A stretch of 64,000 nucleotides of DNA from the NCBI GenBank assembly GCA_040905905.1, contig JBBDQN010000057.1:1-64000 (forward strand), given 5' to 3'. The notes below the pieces were generated by a model that was not told where the DNA came from, ran no database searches, and saw only the letters and a program-made list of their open reading frames with translations. Positions 1-9,517 of the stretch are shown here, one piece after another; position 1 is the stretch's first letter, and every line of letters starts with the position of its first letter. The stretch is from JAICND01 sp040905905 (GTDB taxonomy: Bacteria; Actinomycetota; Acidimicrobiia; Spongiisociales; ZC4RG35). A program made the position numbers and the translations under genes.

Positions 1-6
1 CGAGTA

Positions 7-30
7 TGACAGACCACTAACGATCTGTCA
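7..30. other. Short inverted repeat in the left-edge intergenic stretch
   Basis: The first 83 bases hold no gene. They contain a 7-bp inverted repeat (TGACAGA at 7-13, TCTGTCA at 24-30) with a 10-base loop. It lies downstream of the peptide-transporter operon and could end its transcript, but no T-run follows on either strand, so this is only a weak terminator candidate. Confidence 0.2.
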
Positions 31-83
31 AGCCCATCAAGAAGATTTAACGATCGGTTGGGAAGGAAGTCCTGAGCGACTTC

Positions 84-1074
<991 letters not shown>

Positions 1075-1082
<8 letters not shown>

Positions 1083-2130
1083 CGACTTCCGTCATCTCAC
1101 TTCCGTGTTCTGTCTTCTGGCTTCCGACTTTCACTTTGAGACTTCCGTCTTCGTTGTGATAAATCCAGCAGCGGACCAGGTGGCTATCGGTGACCGGTAA
1201 CAACTCCGGTTTGACCCTGGTGCAGATCTCCAGCCCAAGCTGAACCCGGGACTTGCACCTCGAGGCGAATCGGCAGCCGGGGGGAAGGTCGACCAGTGTG
1301 GGGACCACCCCTGGGATCACCTCCAACTCTTCTTTGACGGTTCCGAGAGTCGGAATCGAGCCGATCAGGCCCTGGGTATAGGGGTGTTTGGGTTCCCTGA
1401 AGAGGGGTCGGACCTCCGACTGCTCGACGATCTCGCCTGCATACATCACCGCCACTCGGTCGGCCATTTCCGCCACCACACCCAAATCGTGGGTGATGAG
1501 AATTACCCCCATCCCCAGGTCGCGGTTGAGCCGGCGGATAAGGTCGAGGATCTGGGCTTGAATGGTGACATCGAGGGCGGTGGTGGGTTCATCGGCAATC
1601 AGCAGCTCCGGTCCCGCTGCCAGGGCCATTGCGATCATCACCCTTTGGGCCATTCCCCCCGACAGTTCGTGCGGAAAGGCCTGTGCGCGACGCTTTGGAT
1701 CAGGTATCCCCACCTGCTGCAACAGGTCGAGCACGCGAGCTTCGAGGTCGGCGTCGGAGAGTTCCAGATGAATCTCGATCGCCTCCCCGATCTGTTCCCC
1801 GGCCCGATGAACAGGGTTCAACGAGGACTGGGGTTGCTGAAAGATCATGGCGATTTGCCGTCCCCGTATCGATGGCATCTCGTCCATCGGCACTGCGAGG
1901 AGATTGCGTCCGTCGAACCACACCTCACCCTCGACCACCTTGCCTGGAAACGGGACCAACCTGAGAATCGACAATGAGGTGATCGACTTACCGCAACCCG
2001 ATTCACCGACCAGACCCAGGACTTCTCCCCGATCGACGTGGAATGAGACGGCGTCGACGGCTTGCACGGTGCCATCGCTGGTGAAGAAGTGAGTCCGCAG
2101 GTTTTTGACCTCGAGGAGGGGTTCGCTCAC
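1075..2130 (-). CDS. Dpp/Opp-type peptide ABC transporter, ATP-binding subunit (DppD/OppD)
   Basis: This 351-residue ATPase is the partner of the DppF-like subunit. It has Walker A (GESGCGKS), a family-specific signature LSGGMAQRV, Walker B (LLIADEP) and the C-terminal oligopeptide-transporter extension with CRFASRC. It starts with GTG at 2130 and overlaps the stop of the DppC-like permease (GTGA), which implies translational coupling. The last about 20 residues (KVGSQKTEHGSEMTEVDG) are a low-conservation tail overlapping the next gene. Confidence 0.95.
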
Positions 2131-3086
2131 CGATGCAGCCTCGGATCGAGGGCGTCGCGGAGCCCGTCACCCAACAGGTTGAAGCCCAGCACCGTGAACA
2201 TGATGGCCAGGCCCGGGAAGAAGACGAGATGGGGAGAAGAGAAGACCTGATTGCGATCGGCGCCCAGCATCGATCCCCACTCCGCCGTAGGTGGTTGGGT
2301 TCCGAGGCCGAGGAACGAAAGACCGGCAGCCTCGAGGATTGCCCCGGCGATTCCCAGAGTGCCGAGGACCACGAGGGGGGTGAGGGCGTTAGGGATGATC
2401 CGGCTCAACAGAATGCGCCAATTGGAAGCGCCGAGCGCCCTGGAGGCGGCCACAAAGTCCATCTCCTTGATTTGGAGGACGGAGGCTCGCATCACCCGGG
2501 CATATTGAGGGATGGTGACAATGGCGATCGCCAGCAAGGCGTTGGTCAAACCGGGACCGAGCACCGCCACGATGGCGATGGCCAACAGCAAGGCCGGGAA
2601 GCCGAGCACTACGTCCATAATCCGCATGATGACGTTGTCGATCCAGCCGCCCCAAAACCCGGCAATAGCGCCGAGCAATGCCCCGACCACTATTGCCGAC
2701 GTCACCGTGACGATGCCAATGGTGAGGCTCACCCGGGCTCCGTAGACGATCCGCGAGTATTCGTCGCGGGCGTTGCCATCGAGACCCAGGAAGTGTTGGG
2801 GACGTTCAGCCGGGCAACCGAGCGCATGGATACATGGCGCCTCCCGTCGCTGGATACCGGGCTCCTCCCCAAGCAGACCCCGGGTAGGGTCGTGGGTGGC
2901 GAGCAGCGGTGCGAATAGTGCTACCAACACCCAGAAGCCGATGATGATGAGGCCGGTAACGCCCGTGCGGCGACGCAGGAGCCTGCGAAAGCCACTCTTC
3001 CACACCGACACCGGGCGTTCGAGGAACCGGATCTCCTGGGCCATAACCTCGAACTCTTTGACCTTTTCGCGAGGGGTGCCGATCAT
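2127..3086 (-). CDS. Dpp/Opp-type peptide ABC transporter permease (DppC-like)
   Basis: This 319-residue integral membrane permease has an N-terminal OppC-type transmembrane segment and a BPD_transp_1 domain. The EAA loop is visible as AASRALGASNWRILLSRIIPN. An ATG at 3086 forms an ATGA overlap with the stop of the DppB-like gene and gives the normal DppC length, so I chose it. The frame stays open upstream to 3518, but that stretch is the antisense shadow of DppB. About 40 residues with two Cys sit between the first TM and the permease core, a loop longer than in E. coli DppC. Confidence 0.93.
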   Translation of the reverse strand: MIGTPREKVKEFEVMAQEIRFLERPVSVWKSGFRRLLRRRTGVTGLIIIGFWVLVALFAPLLATHDPTRGLLGEEPGIQRREAPCIHALGCPAERPQHFLGLDGNARDEYSRIVYGARVSLTIGIVTVTSAIVVGALLGAIAGFWGGWIDNVIMRIMDVVLGFPALLLAIAIVAVLGPGLTNALLAIAIVTIPQYARVMRASVLQIKEMDFVAASRALGASNWRILLSRIIPNALTPLVVLGTLGIAGAILEAAGLSFLGLGTQPPTAEWGSMLGADRNQVFSSPHLVFFPGLAIMFTVLGFNLLGDGLRDALDPRLHR

Positions 3087-4162
3087 TCGAGCCTGATCCT
3101 CGGGTCGAGATATGCGTACGAAACGTCCACCGCCAGGTTCACCAACACATACCCGAACGCGATAACGAAGGTGAAGCCCTGGATCACGGCGTAGTCGCGG
3201 GCAAAGATGGCATCCACCAGGGCCCGTCCCACTCCGGCCAGGCTGAAGACACTTTCGGTCAACACCGCTCCGCCCAGCAGAAGACCAAGTTGAAGCCCCC
3301 CGATCGTTACCACCGGCAGGAGCGCATTGCGCAGGGCGTGTCGGCTTACCACCCGGCGTTCGACGGCACCTTTGGCCCGGGCGGTTCGCACGTAGTCGGA
3401 ACCGAGCACTTCCAGGAGGGACGATCGGGTGATGCGGGCGATGATGGAGAGGGGGATGGTGGCAAGAGCCACTGCGGGAAGAATCAAGTGTTTGATGGCG
3501 TCGCCGAGGATCGCCCACTGACCGGTGATGATCGTGTTGAAGATGAAGAAGTTAGAGACGAACTCCAGCACCGACCCCCGGATGGTGTCGGGCTGGGCGG
3601 TCCATCCCCACACTTCATAGAAGGGGATCGGGCTCGTTCCGGCGCTCAGCCGGCCGGAGGGGGGCAGCGAAAAAGGGGTGTCCTTGAGAACGAGGGCAAA
3701 CAGATAAGCGAGCATCAGCCCCAGCCAGAAAACCGGCATGGACACGCCGACATTGGCGACCGCCATCGTGCCGACATCGACCGCGGTGTTGTGGCGCATA
3801 GCGGCAAAGATTCCTAGCGGGACTCCTACGAGCAGCGCCAGAGTCAGGGCAGCCGTCGACAGTTCGATGGTCATGGGCAGGCGTTCTATGAGTATCGACA
3901 TGACCGGACGCGATGACCGGACCGAATCGCCGAGGTCGAACTGGAGCAGTCGCACCATGTAGATGCCGAGTTGGACCGGGACCGGCTCATCGAGTCCGTT
4001 GACCCGGTTAAACGTGTCGCAGGCCTCCTGGGTTGCCCGTTCACCGAGCATCGATCGGCATGGATCTCCCGGAATCGCTCTCACCAGCAGGAAGACAACA
4101 ACCACGATGCCAAGCATCACCGGGATTGCGAAGAGCAGGCGACGGAGGAGAAAGTTGACCAT
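3083..4162 (-). CDS. Dpp/Opp-type peptide ABC transporter permease (DppB-like)
   Basis: This 359-residue permease has the classic DppB start (MVNFLLRRLLFAIPVMLGI), the large first periplasmic loop, and the EAA region ARAKGAVERRVVSRHALRN before the last TM helices. It forms the transmembrane channel with the DppC-like subunit. The ATG at 4162 directly follows a strong hairpin that separates it from the binding-protein gene, and there is no clear Shine-Dalgarno sequence. Translation may therefore depend on that structure. Confidence 0.94.
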   Translation of the reverse strand: MVNFLLRRLLFAIPVMLGIVVVVFLLVRAIPGDPCRSMLGERATQEACDTFNRVNGLDEPVPVQLGIYMVRLLQFDLGDSVRSSRPVMSILIERLPMTIELSTAALTLALLVGVPLGIFAAMRHNTAVDVGTMAVANVGVSMPVFWLGLMLAYLFALVLKDTPFSLPPSGRLSAGTSPIPFYEVWGWTAQPDTIRGSVLEFVSNFFIFNTIITGQWAILGDAIKHLILPAVALATIPLSIIARITRSSLLEVLGSDYVRTARAKGAVERRVVSRHALRNALLPVVTIGGLQLGLLLGGAVLTESVFSLAGVGRALVDAIFARDYAVIQGFTFVIAFGYVLVNLAVDVSYAYLDPRIRLE

Positions 4163-4167
4163 AAAGG

Positions 4168-4195
4168 TGAGGGGGGCGCTAGTGCGCCCCCCTCA
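4168..4195 (-). terminator. Strong intercistronic hairpin between binding protein and permease
   Basis: A perfect 12-bp GC-rich stem (TGAGGGGGGCGC at 4168-4179, its complement at 4184-4195) with a TAGT loop lies between the binding-protein stop and the DppB-like start. On the minus strand it is followed only by CCTTTATG, so it could be an attenuator or an RNA-stabilising 3' end for the binding-protein message. It could also mask the DppB start. Confidence 0.6.
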
Positions 4196-4209
4196 GTCGC
4201 GATTATCGA

Positions 4210-5925
4210 TCAACCCGCTAGTGCGTTCATCAATTGGGTCCATAGGTAGGTGTAGTACTCGAAGACCCCGCTGTTGCCCACATGCAGCGGGCTCGCTGCA
4301 TCGATGCCGGCCTCCCACGAGGTGACGACATCGTTGGCGTCGAACGTGCTCCCGTCGTGGAAGGTGACACCTTCCCGCAGGGTGCAGGTCCACACGGTCG
4401 AGTCTTCGTTCGGCACACACTCGGTGGCGAGCTTGGGCACGACCTGCCCGTCGTTGTCGTAGCCGAGCAGGCCTTCAACGACTGGCTGGCAAGCAGCCAG
4501 GGACTCGCCGTCGGTCTCGTCGGCGCAGTACAAGCTGATGGGCTCGGCGTTTTGGACGAAGACCAGGGTGTCTTTGCCCGGGTTCATCGACTGGAATTGA
4601 GGCGCACCGAACACCGGGCTCACGCCACCTTCGAGCGAAGCCAGAGCGGCATCGTTCGAGGCGGCGTGGGACACGGGAACCATCGGGATGTTGGTCCTGA
4701 TGGCGTTGTTGGCTGCCTCGTAGAGTGGTTCGGTCGCCGCCACATCTGCCAGGGCCGAGGCCTCAACCAGCGGTTCGTAAATGTCGGCATAGGTCGCCCC
4801 GAACTGCGGGTTGGCTTCCCCGAAGTGGAAATCGAGGAAGTTGGTGATGTGCGGATAGTCCGCGGTCCAACCCAAAAGGTACAGGGAGTAGGCGCCGATT
4901 GTGGCGGCTTCGATAAACTCGCCCGACTCCACCACCTGGACGGTGACGGTGATCCCGAGATTCTCAGACAAGTCCTGAGCAATCTCCTGGGCCACCGGTC
5001 CCGCCTCAGGCAAGTAAGGACGGACGACATCGCGGTAGTAAAGGGTCACCTCGAGGTCGGAGGCGCCGGCATCAGCCAGGAGCTCTTGTGCCGCATCGGC
5101 GTCGAAGTCGTACCACGGATCACCGGTACAGGCGTTGGGCACCGAGCACGGCACGAAGTGGGAGGCCACTTCCGAGCCCGGAGCGAAGAAGTTGTCGACG
5201 AGCTGTTGGCGGTTGAGACCCATCGCAAATGCCTGGCGCACCTCGACCTGGTCGAAGGGCTCGTGTATGACTTCCGTGCCATTCGCGTCGAAATAACCAG
5301 TGGACATGCCCAGATACATCACGTTTGGTGCCCGGTTCGGTAGGAGGACCAAGCTGGAATCGCCTTCGACGGTGGCGATGTCGGACGGAGCCACATTGGT
5401 TATGTAGTCCGCGTCGTTGCCCGATTGGAGTTCGAGCAACCGCGCCGCGCTCTCAGTACCCCACCGATAGACCAGGGTTTGGTACGCCGGAAGGTCGCCC
5501 CAGTAGTCGGGGTTCTGCTGATAGACAATCGAGTCACCACGGTTCCACGCTTCGAGCACGAACGGACCGGTGCCAACCGGGTTGTCGAGTGGAGCTCCAC
5601 CCGTTGCCTCGAGATGCTCTTCGGGCTGGACACCAAAGACGTTGAAGGCCACGATCTGTTGGAACGCCGGAACCGGCGAGCACAGCGTGAAAGTCACCTC
5701 ATGTTGACCGGTGGCTTCAATCGAGCTGATCTTGCCGCCGTAACCGCAATCTACGGCAGCCACACGCTTACCCTCGAAGTCGGTTCCATCAGTGGTGGTG
5801 GGTGGGGCAGCGGTTGTGGCGGTGGTTGTAGGGGCGGCGGTTGTGGTAGTTGCCGCCGGGGTTCCACAGGCTGCAATAACCAAGGCCAGAACGCTCAAGA
5901 GCGTTAACCAGCGCAATCGCGACAT
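4210..5925 (-). CDS. Family-5 peptide-binding lipoprotein, circularly permuted
   Basis: The protein has 571 residues. The ATG at 5925 is preceded by AAGGAGG at the right spacing, so I prefer it to the longer 5994 frame. It has a signal peptide, a lipobox ending at Cys20, and a Thr/Ala/Pro-rich linker to about residue 47. The order of the SBP_bac_5 fold is unusual. Right after the linker comes the part normally in the middle (VTFTL, VGTGPFVLEAW, NPDYWG, then VRQAFAMGLNR, YDFDADAAQELL, LGWTADYPH). The canonical mature N-terminus (DTLVFVQNAEP, EGLLGYDNDGQ, TLREGVTFHDGSTF, ANDVVTSWE) lies at about 451-571, at the C-terminus. It should capture peptides or related solutes for the adjacent transporter. 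Confidence 0.9.
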   Translation of the reverse strand: MSRLRWLTLLSVLALVIAACGTPAATTTTAAPTTTATTAAPPTTTDGTDFEGKRVAAVDCGYGGKISSIEATGQHEVTFTLCSPVPAFQQIVAFNVFGVQPEEHLEATGGAPLDNPVGTGPFVLEAWNRGDSIVYQQNPDYWGDLPAYQTLVYRWGTESAARLLELQSGNDADYITNVAPSDIATVEGDSSLVLLPNRAPNVMYLGMSTGYFDANGTEVIHEPFDQVEVRQAFAMGLNRQQLVDNFFAPGSEVASHFVPCSVPNACTGDPWYDFDADAAQELLADAGASDLEVTLYYRDVVRPYLPEAGPVAQEIAQDLSENLGITVTVQVVESGEFIEAATIGAYSLYLLGWTADYPHITNFLDFHFGEANPQFGATYADIYEPLVEASALADVAATEPLYEAANNAIRTNIPMVPVSHAASNDAALASLEGGVSPVFGAPQFQSMNPGKDTLVFVQNAEPISLYCADETDGESLAACQPVVEGLLGYDNDGQVVPKLATECVPNEDSTVWTCTLREGVTFHDGSTFDANDVVTSWEAGIDAASPLHVGNSGVFEYYTYLWTQLMNALAG

Positions 5926-6037
5926 TGATTTCCTCCTTGGGGTTGCGACCGATGGTCGCCTCAGAACGGTACTTGTCCGCTCGGGCTCCTGCATGTCACC
6001 AGAGCGTATTTGGGCTTATCTCGGTGGTCTTCTGGCC

Positions 6038-6889
6038 TCAAATAAGGTGTTGGTAGCTATCCGGCTGAGCGGTCAGGAACTCTTCCAAGCTCAGGGGTGG
6101 GCGGCCTGACACAGATTCGACGTCGTGAGTCACCGTCTCCATTTCCCCGGCTGCGATAGCCAGGTACGACGAAACCCAACCTTCCACCTCGAAGGCGGGA
6201 GCGTTGTAAACGGCCCGCGAGGTGTATGCCTCTTCCTCGGTCTCGGGTTGGTAGCTAATGGCGCGGCCAGTGGCCTGACCGAGGATGGCGGCGACATCGT
6301 CCAGGTTGAGGTTCTCAGGTCCAGTCAGACGGTAGGTCTTGCCGTCGTGTTTGTCGTCAAGCAGAACCGCGGTTGCAACCCCAGCGATATCTTCCCGGGC
6401 AACACCACTGAACCTGCCGTGTCCAGCCGGAGCACGGATCACCCCGTCCGGTCCCGGGAAGTAGGGGAGGACATCGAGATAGAGGTTGTCTCTGAGAAAG
6501 ACGAACCGGAGACCAGAAGCGCGGATGTGCTCCTCGGTGTACCAATGCTGGCGTGCGAGGGTAAAGGTGGCATTGGACGCGGCGCCAAAAAATGATGTGT
6601 AGACGACCCGTTCAACTCCGGCCCGGACTGCCGCATCGATGGCTGTCTTGTGTTGATCGAGACGGTCGGCGGCCTCACGGCCCGAGACCAGGAACAACGT
6701 TGCGGCGCCATCAAGGGCGCTCTTCATCGCCCCGCCGTCCGCATAGGCTGCCTCCGTCACGGTGGCATCGGCCAGAGCTGGGGCGCGATCCGCCCGCCGG
6801 CAGATCAAACGTTGCTGGATCCCGAGGTCGGCCAGACGATGGGCAACCAGTCCTCCCAGAGCGCCTGTCGCTCCCGTAACCGCGATCAA
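6038..6889 (-). CDS. NmrA/QorB-like NAD(P)-binding SDR-family protein
   Basis: This 283-residue atypical short-chain dehydrogenase has the N-terminal dinucleotide motif VTGATGALGG (residues 4-13). It continues with FLVSGREA, YTSFFGA and LRDNLYLDVLPYF, as in NmrA/QorB-type NAD(P)H-dependent quinone reductases and redox sensors. The canonical YxxxK catalytic pair is not evident. The ATG at 6889 overlaps the stop of the phosphoribosyltransferase gene (ATGA), so the two are co-translated. The actual substrate is unknown; a regulatory NADP sensor is an alternative. Confidence 0.85.
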   Translation of the reverse strand: MIAVTGATGALGGLVAHRLADLGIQQRLICRRADRAPALADATVTEAAYADGGAMKSALDGAATLFLVSGREAADRLDQHKTAIDAAVRAGVERVVYTSFFGAASNATFTLARQHWYTEEHIRASGLRFVFLRDNLYLDVLPYFPGPDGVIRAPAGHGRFSGVAREDIAGVATAVLLDDKHDGKTYRLTGPENLNLDDVAAILGQATGRAISYQPETEEEAYTSRAVYNAPAFEVEGWVSSYLAIAAGEMETVTHDVESVSGRPPLSLEEFLTAQPDSYQHLI

Positions 6890-7572
6890 GCCGTTGATGG
6901 TGCTGAACCTCCCTGCGACAACAACGACACTACTTCCGCATCTGAGGTGGGCGAGAAGTCGCCGTAGAACTCTCCGATCGAGAGAAAACCGGCGGGGGCT
7001 GCCAGGAAGACGACCTCGTTGGCGATGTTTGAAAGCAGACGAACCGCTTCCGGTGAGGCGACGGGTGCGGCCACCACAACCTTTCGGGCTCCGAGTTTTC
7101 GCACCACCTCGGTTGCAGCCCGAGCAGTCGATCCGGTGGCGATCCCGTCGTCGATTACGAGTGCCGTCGCTCCGTTGAGGTTGAGGCGGTCCCGCCCCCG
7201 ACGGAACTCCACCGCTCGGCGTGCCAGTTCGACGCGCTCACGGTCTTCAACCAGGCGGATCTGGGCCTCGTTGACGCCGGCCGTACTTATCACCCGGGCA
7301 TCGAGCACCCGGACCCCATCCTCGCCGATGGCTCCCATCGCCAGTTCGGGTTGATAGGGAACACCGAGCTTGCGGACGACGATCACGTCGAGAGGGATGT
7401 CGAGGGCTCTTGCCACTTCGTACGCGATGACAACGCCGCCCCGGGGCAGCCCCAACGCAACCGCATCTTGTAGATCGAGTTTCTCTAGCCGGCTGGCCAG
7501 CCGGCGCCCTGCCTCGACGCGATCACGAAAGTACAAAGCAACCCGGGATGATATGGGTCCGGGCACCGCCAC
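6886..7572 (-). CDS. Phosphoribosyltransferase-domain protein (COG1926 type)
   Basis: This is a type I PRTase-like protein. ALGLPRGGVVIAYEVA and DVIVVRKLGVPYQPELAMGAI mark the COG1926 family, and the PRPP loop is seen as ALVIDDGIATGSTARAA. It probably transfers or hydrolyses a phosphoribosyl group; members occur near stress genes but their substrates are unclear. The frame is open to 7644, but the first residues there are shadow sequence of the divergent gene. I chose GTG 7572, with GGGGAG five bases upstream, giving 228 residues. TTG 7536 is an alternative. The start lies 11 bases from the divergent start at 7584, so the promoters must overlap. Confidence 0.8.
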   Translation of the reverse strand: MAVPGPISSRVALYFRDRVEAGRRLASRLEKLDLQDAVALGLPRGGVVIAYEVARALDIPLDVIVVRKLGVPYQPELAMGAIGEDGVRVLDARVISTAGVNEAQIRLVEDRERVELARRAVEFRRGRDRLNLNGATALVIDDGIATGSTARAATEVVRKLGARKVVVAAPVASPEAVRLLSNIANEVVFLAAPAGFLSIGEFYGDFSPTSDAEVVSLLSQGGSAPSTA

Positions 7573-7583
7573 AATGGCTCCCC

Positions 7584-9470
7584 GTGACTGTTTCCCCCCA
7601 CACGATCGCGATCGCCATCGTGGTCGCCCTGGTGCCGCTGGCATTCGACCCGGGGGGCATGTTCCCTTTCGGACCGATCAAGTGGGTGCTGGCGACTGTC
7701 GGGGTTTTCGTCGCAACCGCCCTCCTGTTTCAACAGCCTGAAATTCGAGTCCATCGAACGAGTGCCATCGGCTGGGGCGCCTTCCTGGTTGTCGGTGCGA
7801 TGTCTGCGGTGGCCGGACTGGATCCCATCCATGCCTGGCTCGGGACTCCGGACCGTCACCTCGGCATGGTCGCCTATCTGATATTCGGACTTGCCTTTCT
7901 GGTCGGACAGAACATCGACGAAGATCGACAGTTGCTCGGCCGCGCAGCCGTGGTGGGGCTCTCCGGCATCGGTGTCTACGCATTAGCCGAACTCACGGGG
8001 GTGGCTCCAGTTTCGCTGGCCATTGCCTCGGACCGGCTAGGTGGCCCGTTCGGGTCACCCTCCTATCTCGGGGCGGCGTGTGTCCTGCTGGTCCCCATTG
8101 CATTGGGTGTTGGCTTCGACGTCGACCAATCCCGCCGATGGCGAGCCACTGCCTTTCTGGCAGCAACGACGGGGCTCGGTGCTCTCATCGGCAGCCAGTC
8201 CAGGGCCGCCTTGATCGGGCTCGCGGTCGCGGTGGCGTTTTTGGTTCCCATCGTGACCCAACGGCGGGTCGCGGTTCTTGCCGGCATCACCCTGCTAGCT
8301 GGGGCTGTGCTGTTGACCCCGGCCGGAGCCCGTCTGCTCGAGCTGGCGGACGTCAACTCTTCCGACTCCCGGGGCCGACTCGACGAGTGGAGAATTGGTG
8401 TCCGCGTGCTGGTCGCCCATCCGATTCTCGGGGTCGGTCCCGAGGGGTATCGGATTGCGTTTCCGGCTGCAGTCGATGCTGATTACGAGCGCCGCTATAC
8501 GCGGCAGGTGACACCCGACCGCGCCCACAACGGGCTCCTCGACTCGGGGATTTCCATAGGCGTTTCCGGGCTCGTCCTGTACTCCGCCGCTCTCGGATGG
8601 TTAGCGGTGAGAGGCCTGCGAGCCACGCGTACCGGGGCTCCGACCCTGATCGGGATCGCCGCCGGTGTTGTCGGCTACCTCACCCACCAGCAGTTCCTCT
8701 TTCCGCTGGCCGAGGTCGATCCGGTCCTCTGGGTCATGGCCGGCTCTCTGGTCAGGGCCACCAACGGTCCAGGGGCGACGATGGTTTGGCACCGGTCTCG
8801 AACGATCGCGTTTGCCGCCGGCGCCATCGGAGTCCTTGTCTTGACTATGGGTTCGCTCGAACTCGTCGCCGATCGTCGGGCCGCCCGCTCATACCAACTT
8901 CTCGGTACCGGTGCCTACGCCGCCGCGGTGGCTTCCGCAGACGGCGCCGCTCTGCTCCGGCCGGACTCAATCCGCTATTGGTTTGTCGCCGCCGATGTTG
9001 TGTCCCGGCCAGGCACTGCTGATGGCATGGCCGCGGCGCTGCTGCGGGTCGACCGAGCCCTGATGGTCTCTCCCGATGACCCCATCCTCCTGGCCACTAG
9101 TTCCCGGCTGCTGCTCGATCGCGCCCAGGTGACCGGATCAAGCAGCGACCTTGGCCTCGCCCTCGTTGCACTTTCCGAGCTGATTGCCAGCGACCCCAAC
9201 AATGCCGGTCACCGTTTGTCGCTCGGTTTGGCGCTGGTGCTGGCAGGAGATTTGGAGGGCGCTGAACGTGAGTGGTTGATCAGTCAGGACCTGGCTCCCG
9301 GTTCGGCGGTGCCCTCGATCAACCTGGCCCGTCTGTACCTGGAGCAAGGTCGTCTGGCAGAGGCCGAGGCCTCTTATCGCCGGGCTCTTTCTATCGATTC
9401 GTCGGCGCCAGGTCTGGTCGATCTGGCGAACCAGTTGGTCGCGGTCGGACGGGAAGTCCCGTTACCGTGA
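7584..9470 (+). CDS. O-antigen ligase/polymerase-like membrane protein with C-terminal TPR
   Basis: This large polytopic protein has about ten hydrophobic segments in the first 400 residues. A Wzy_C/O-antigen-ligase-type region contains SQSRAALIGL, RLDEWRIGVRVLVAHPILGVGPEGYRI and DRAHNGLLD. The last about 200 residues are TPR-like (PSINLARLYLEQGRLAEAEA). Such proteins ligate or polymerise surface glycans at the outer face of the membrane. I take GTG 7584, just before the first TM; an in-frame ATG at 7548 is possible. No Shine-Dalgarno sequence is visible. The C-terminal TPR suggests a partner-binding role. The glycan cannot be inferred. Confidence 0.83.
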   Translation: MTVSPHTIAIAIVVALVPLAFDPGGMFPFGPIKWVLATVGVFVATALLFQQPEIRVHRTSAIGWGAFLVVGAMSAVAGLDPIHAWLGTPDRHLGMVAYLIFGLAFLVGQNIDEDRQLLGRAAVVGLSGIGVYALAELTGVAPVSLAIASDRLGGPFGSPSYLGAACVLLVPIALGVGFDVDQSRRWRATAFLAATTGLGALIGSQSRAALIGLAVAVAFLVPIVTQRRVAVLAGITLLAGAVLLTPAGARLLELADVNSSDSRGRLDEWRIGVRVLVAHPILGVGPEGYRIAFPAAVDADYERRYTRQVTPDRAHNGLLDSGISIGVSGLVLYSAALGWLAVRGLRATRTGAPTLIGIAAGVVGYLTHQQFLFPLAEVDPVLWVMAGSLVRATNGPGATMVWHRSRTIAFAAGAIGVLVLTMGSLELVADRRAARSYQLLGTGAYAAAVASADGAALLRPDSIRYWFVAADVVSRPGTADGMAAALLRVDRALMVSPDDPILLATSSRLLLDRAQVTGSSSDLGLALVALSELIASDPNNAGHRLSLGLALVLAGDLEGAEREWLISQDLAPGSAVPSINLARLYLEQGRLAEAEASYRRALSIDSSAPGLVDLANQLVAVGREVPLP

Positions 9471-9517
9471 ACCGATTGACTGCCTCAGGCGTGTAACAGG
9501 AGACCGAGGGAGGGCAG

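Noticed and set aside
3087..3518. N-terminal extension of the DppC-like permease
   Set aside because: The 144 extra residues are antisense to DppB and lack any TM or homology; the ATGA start at 3086 fits family length.
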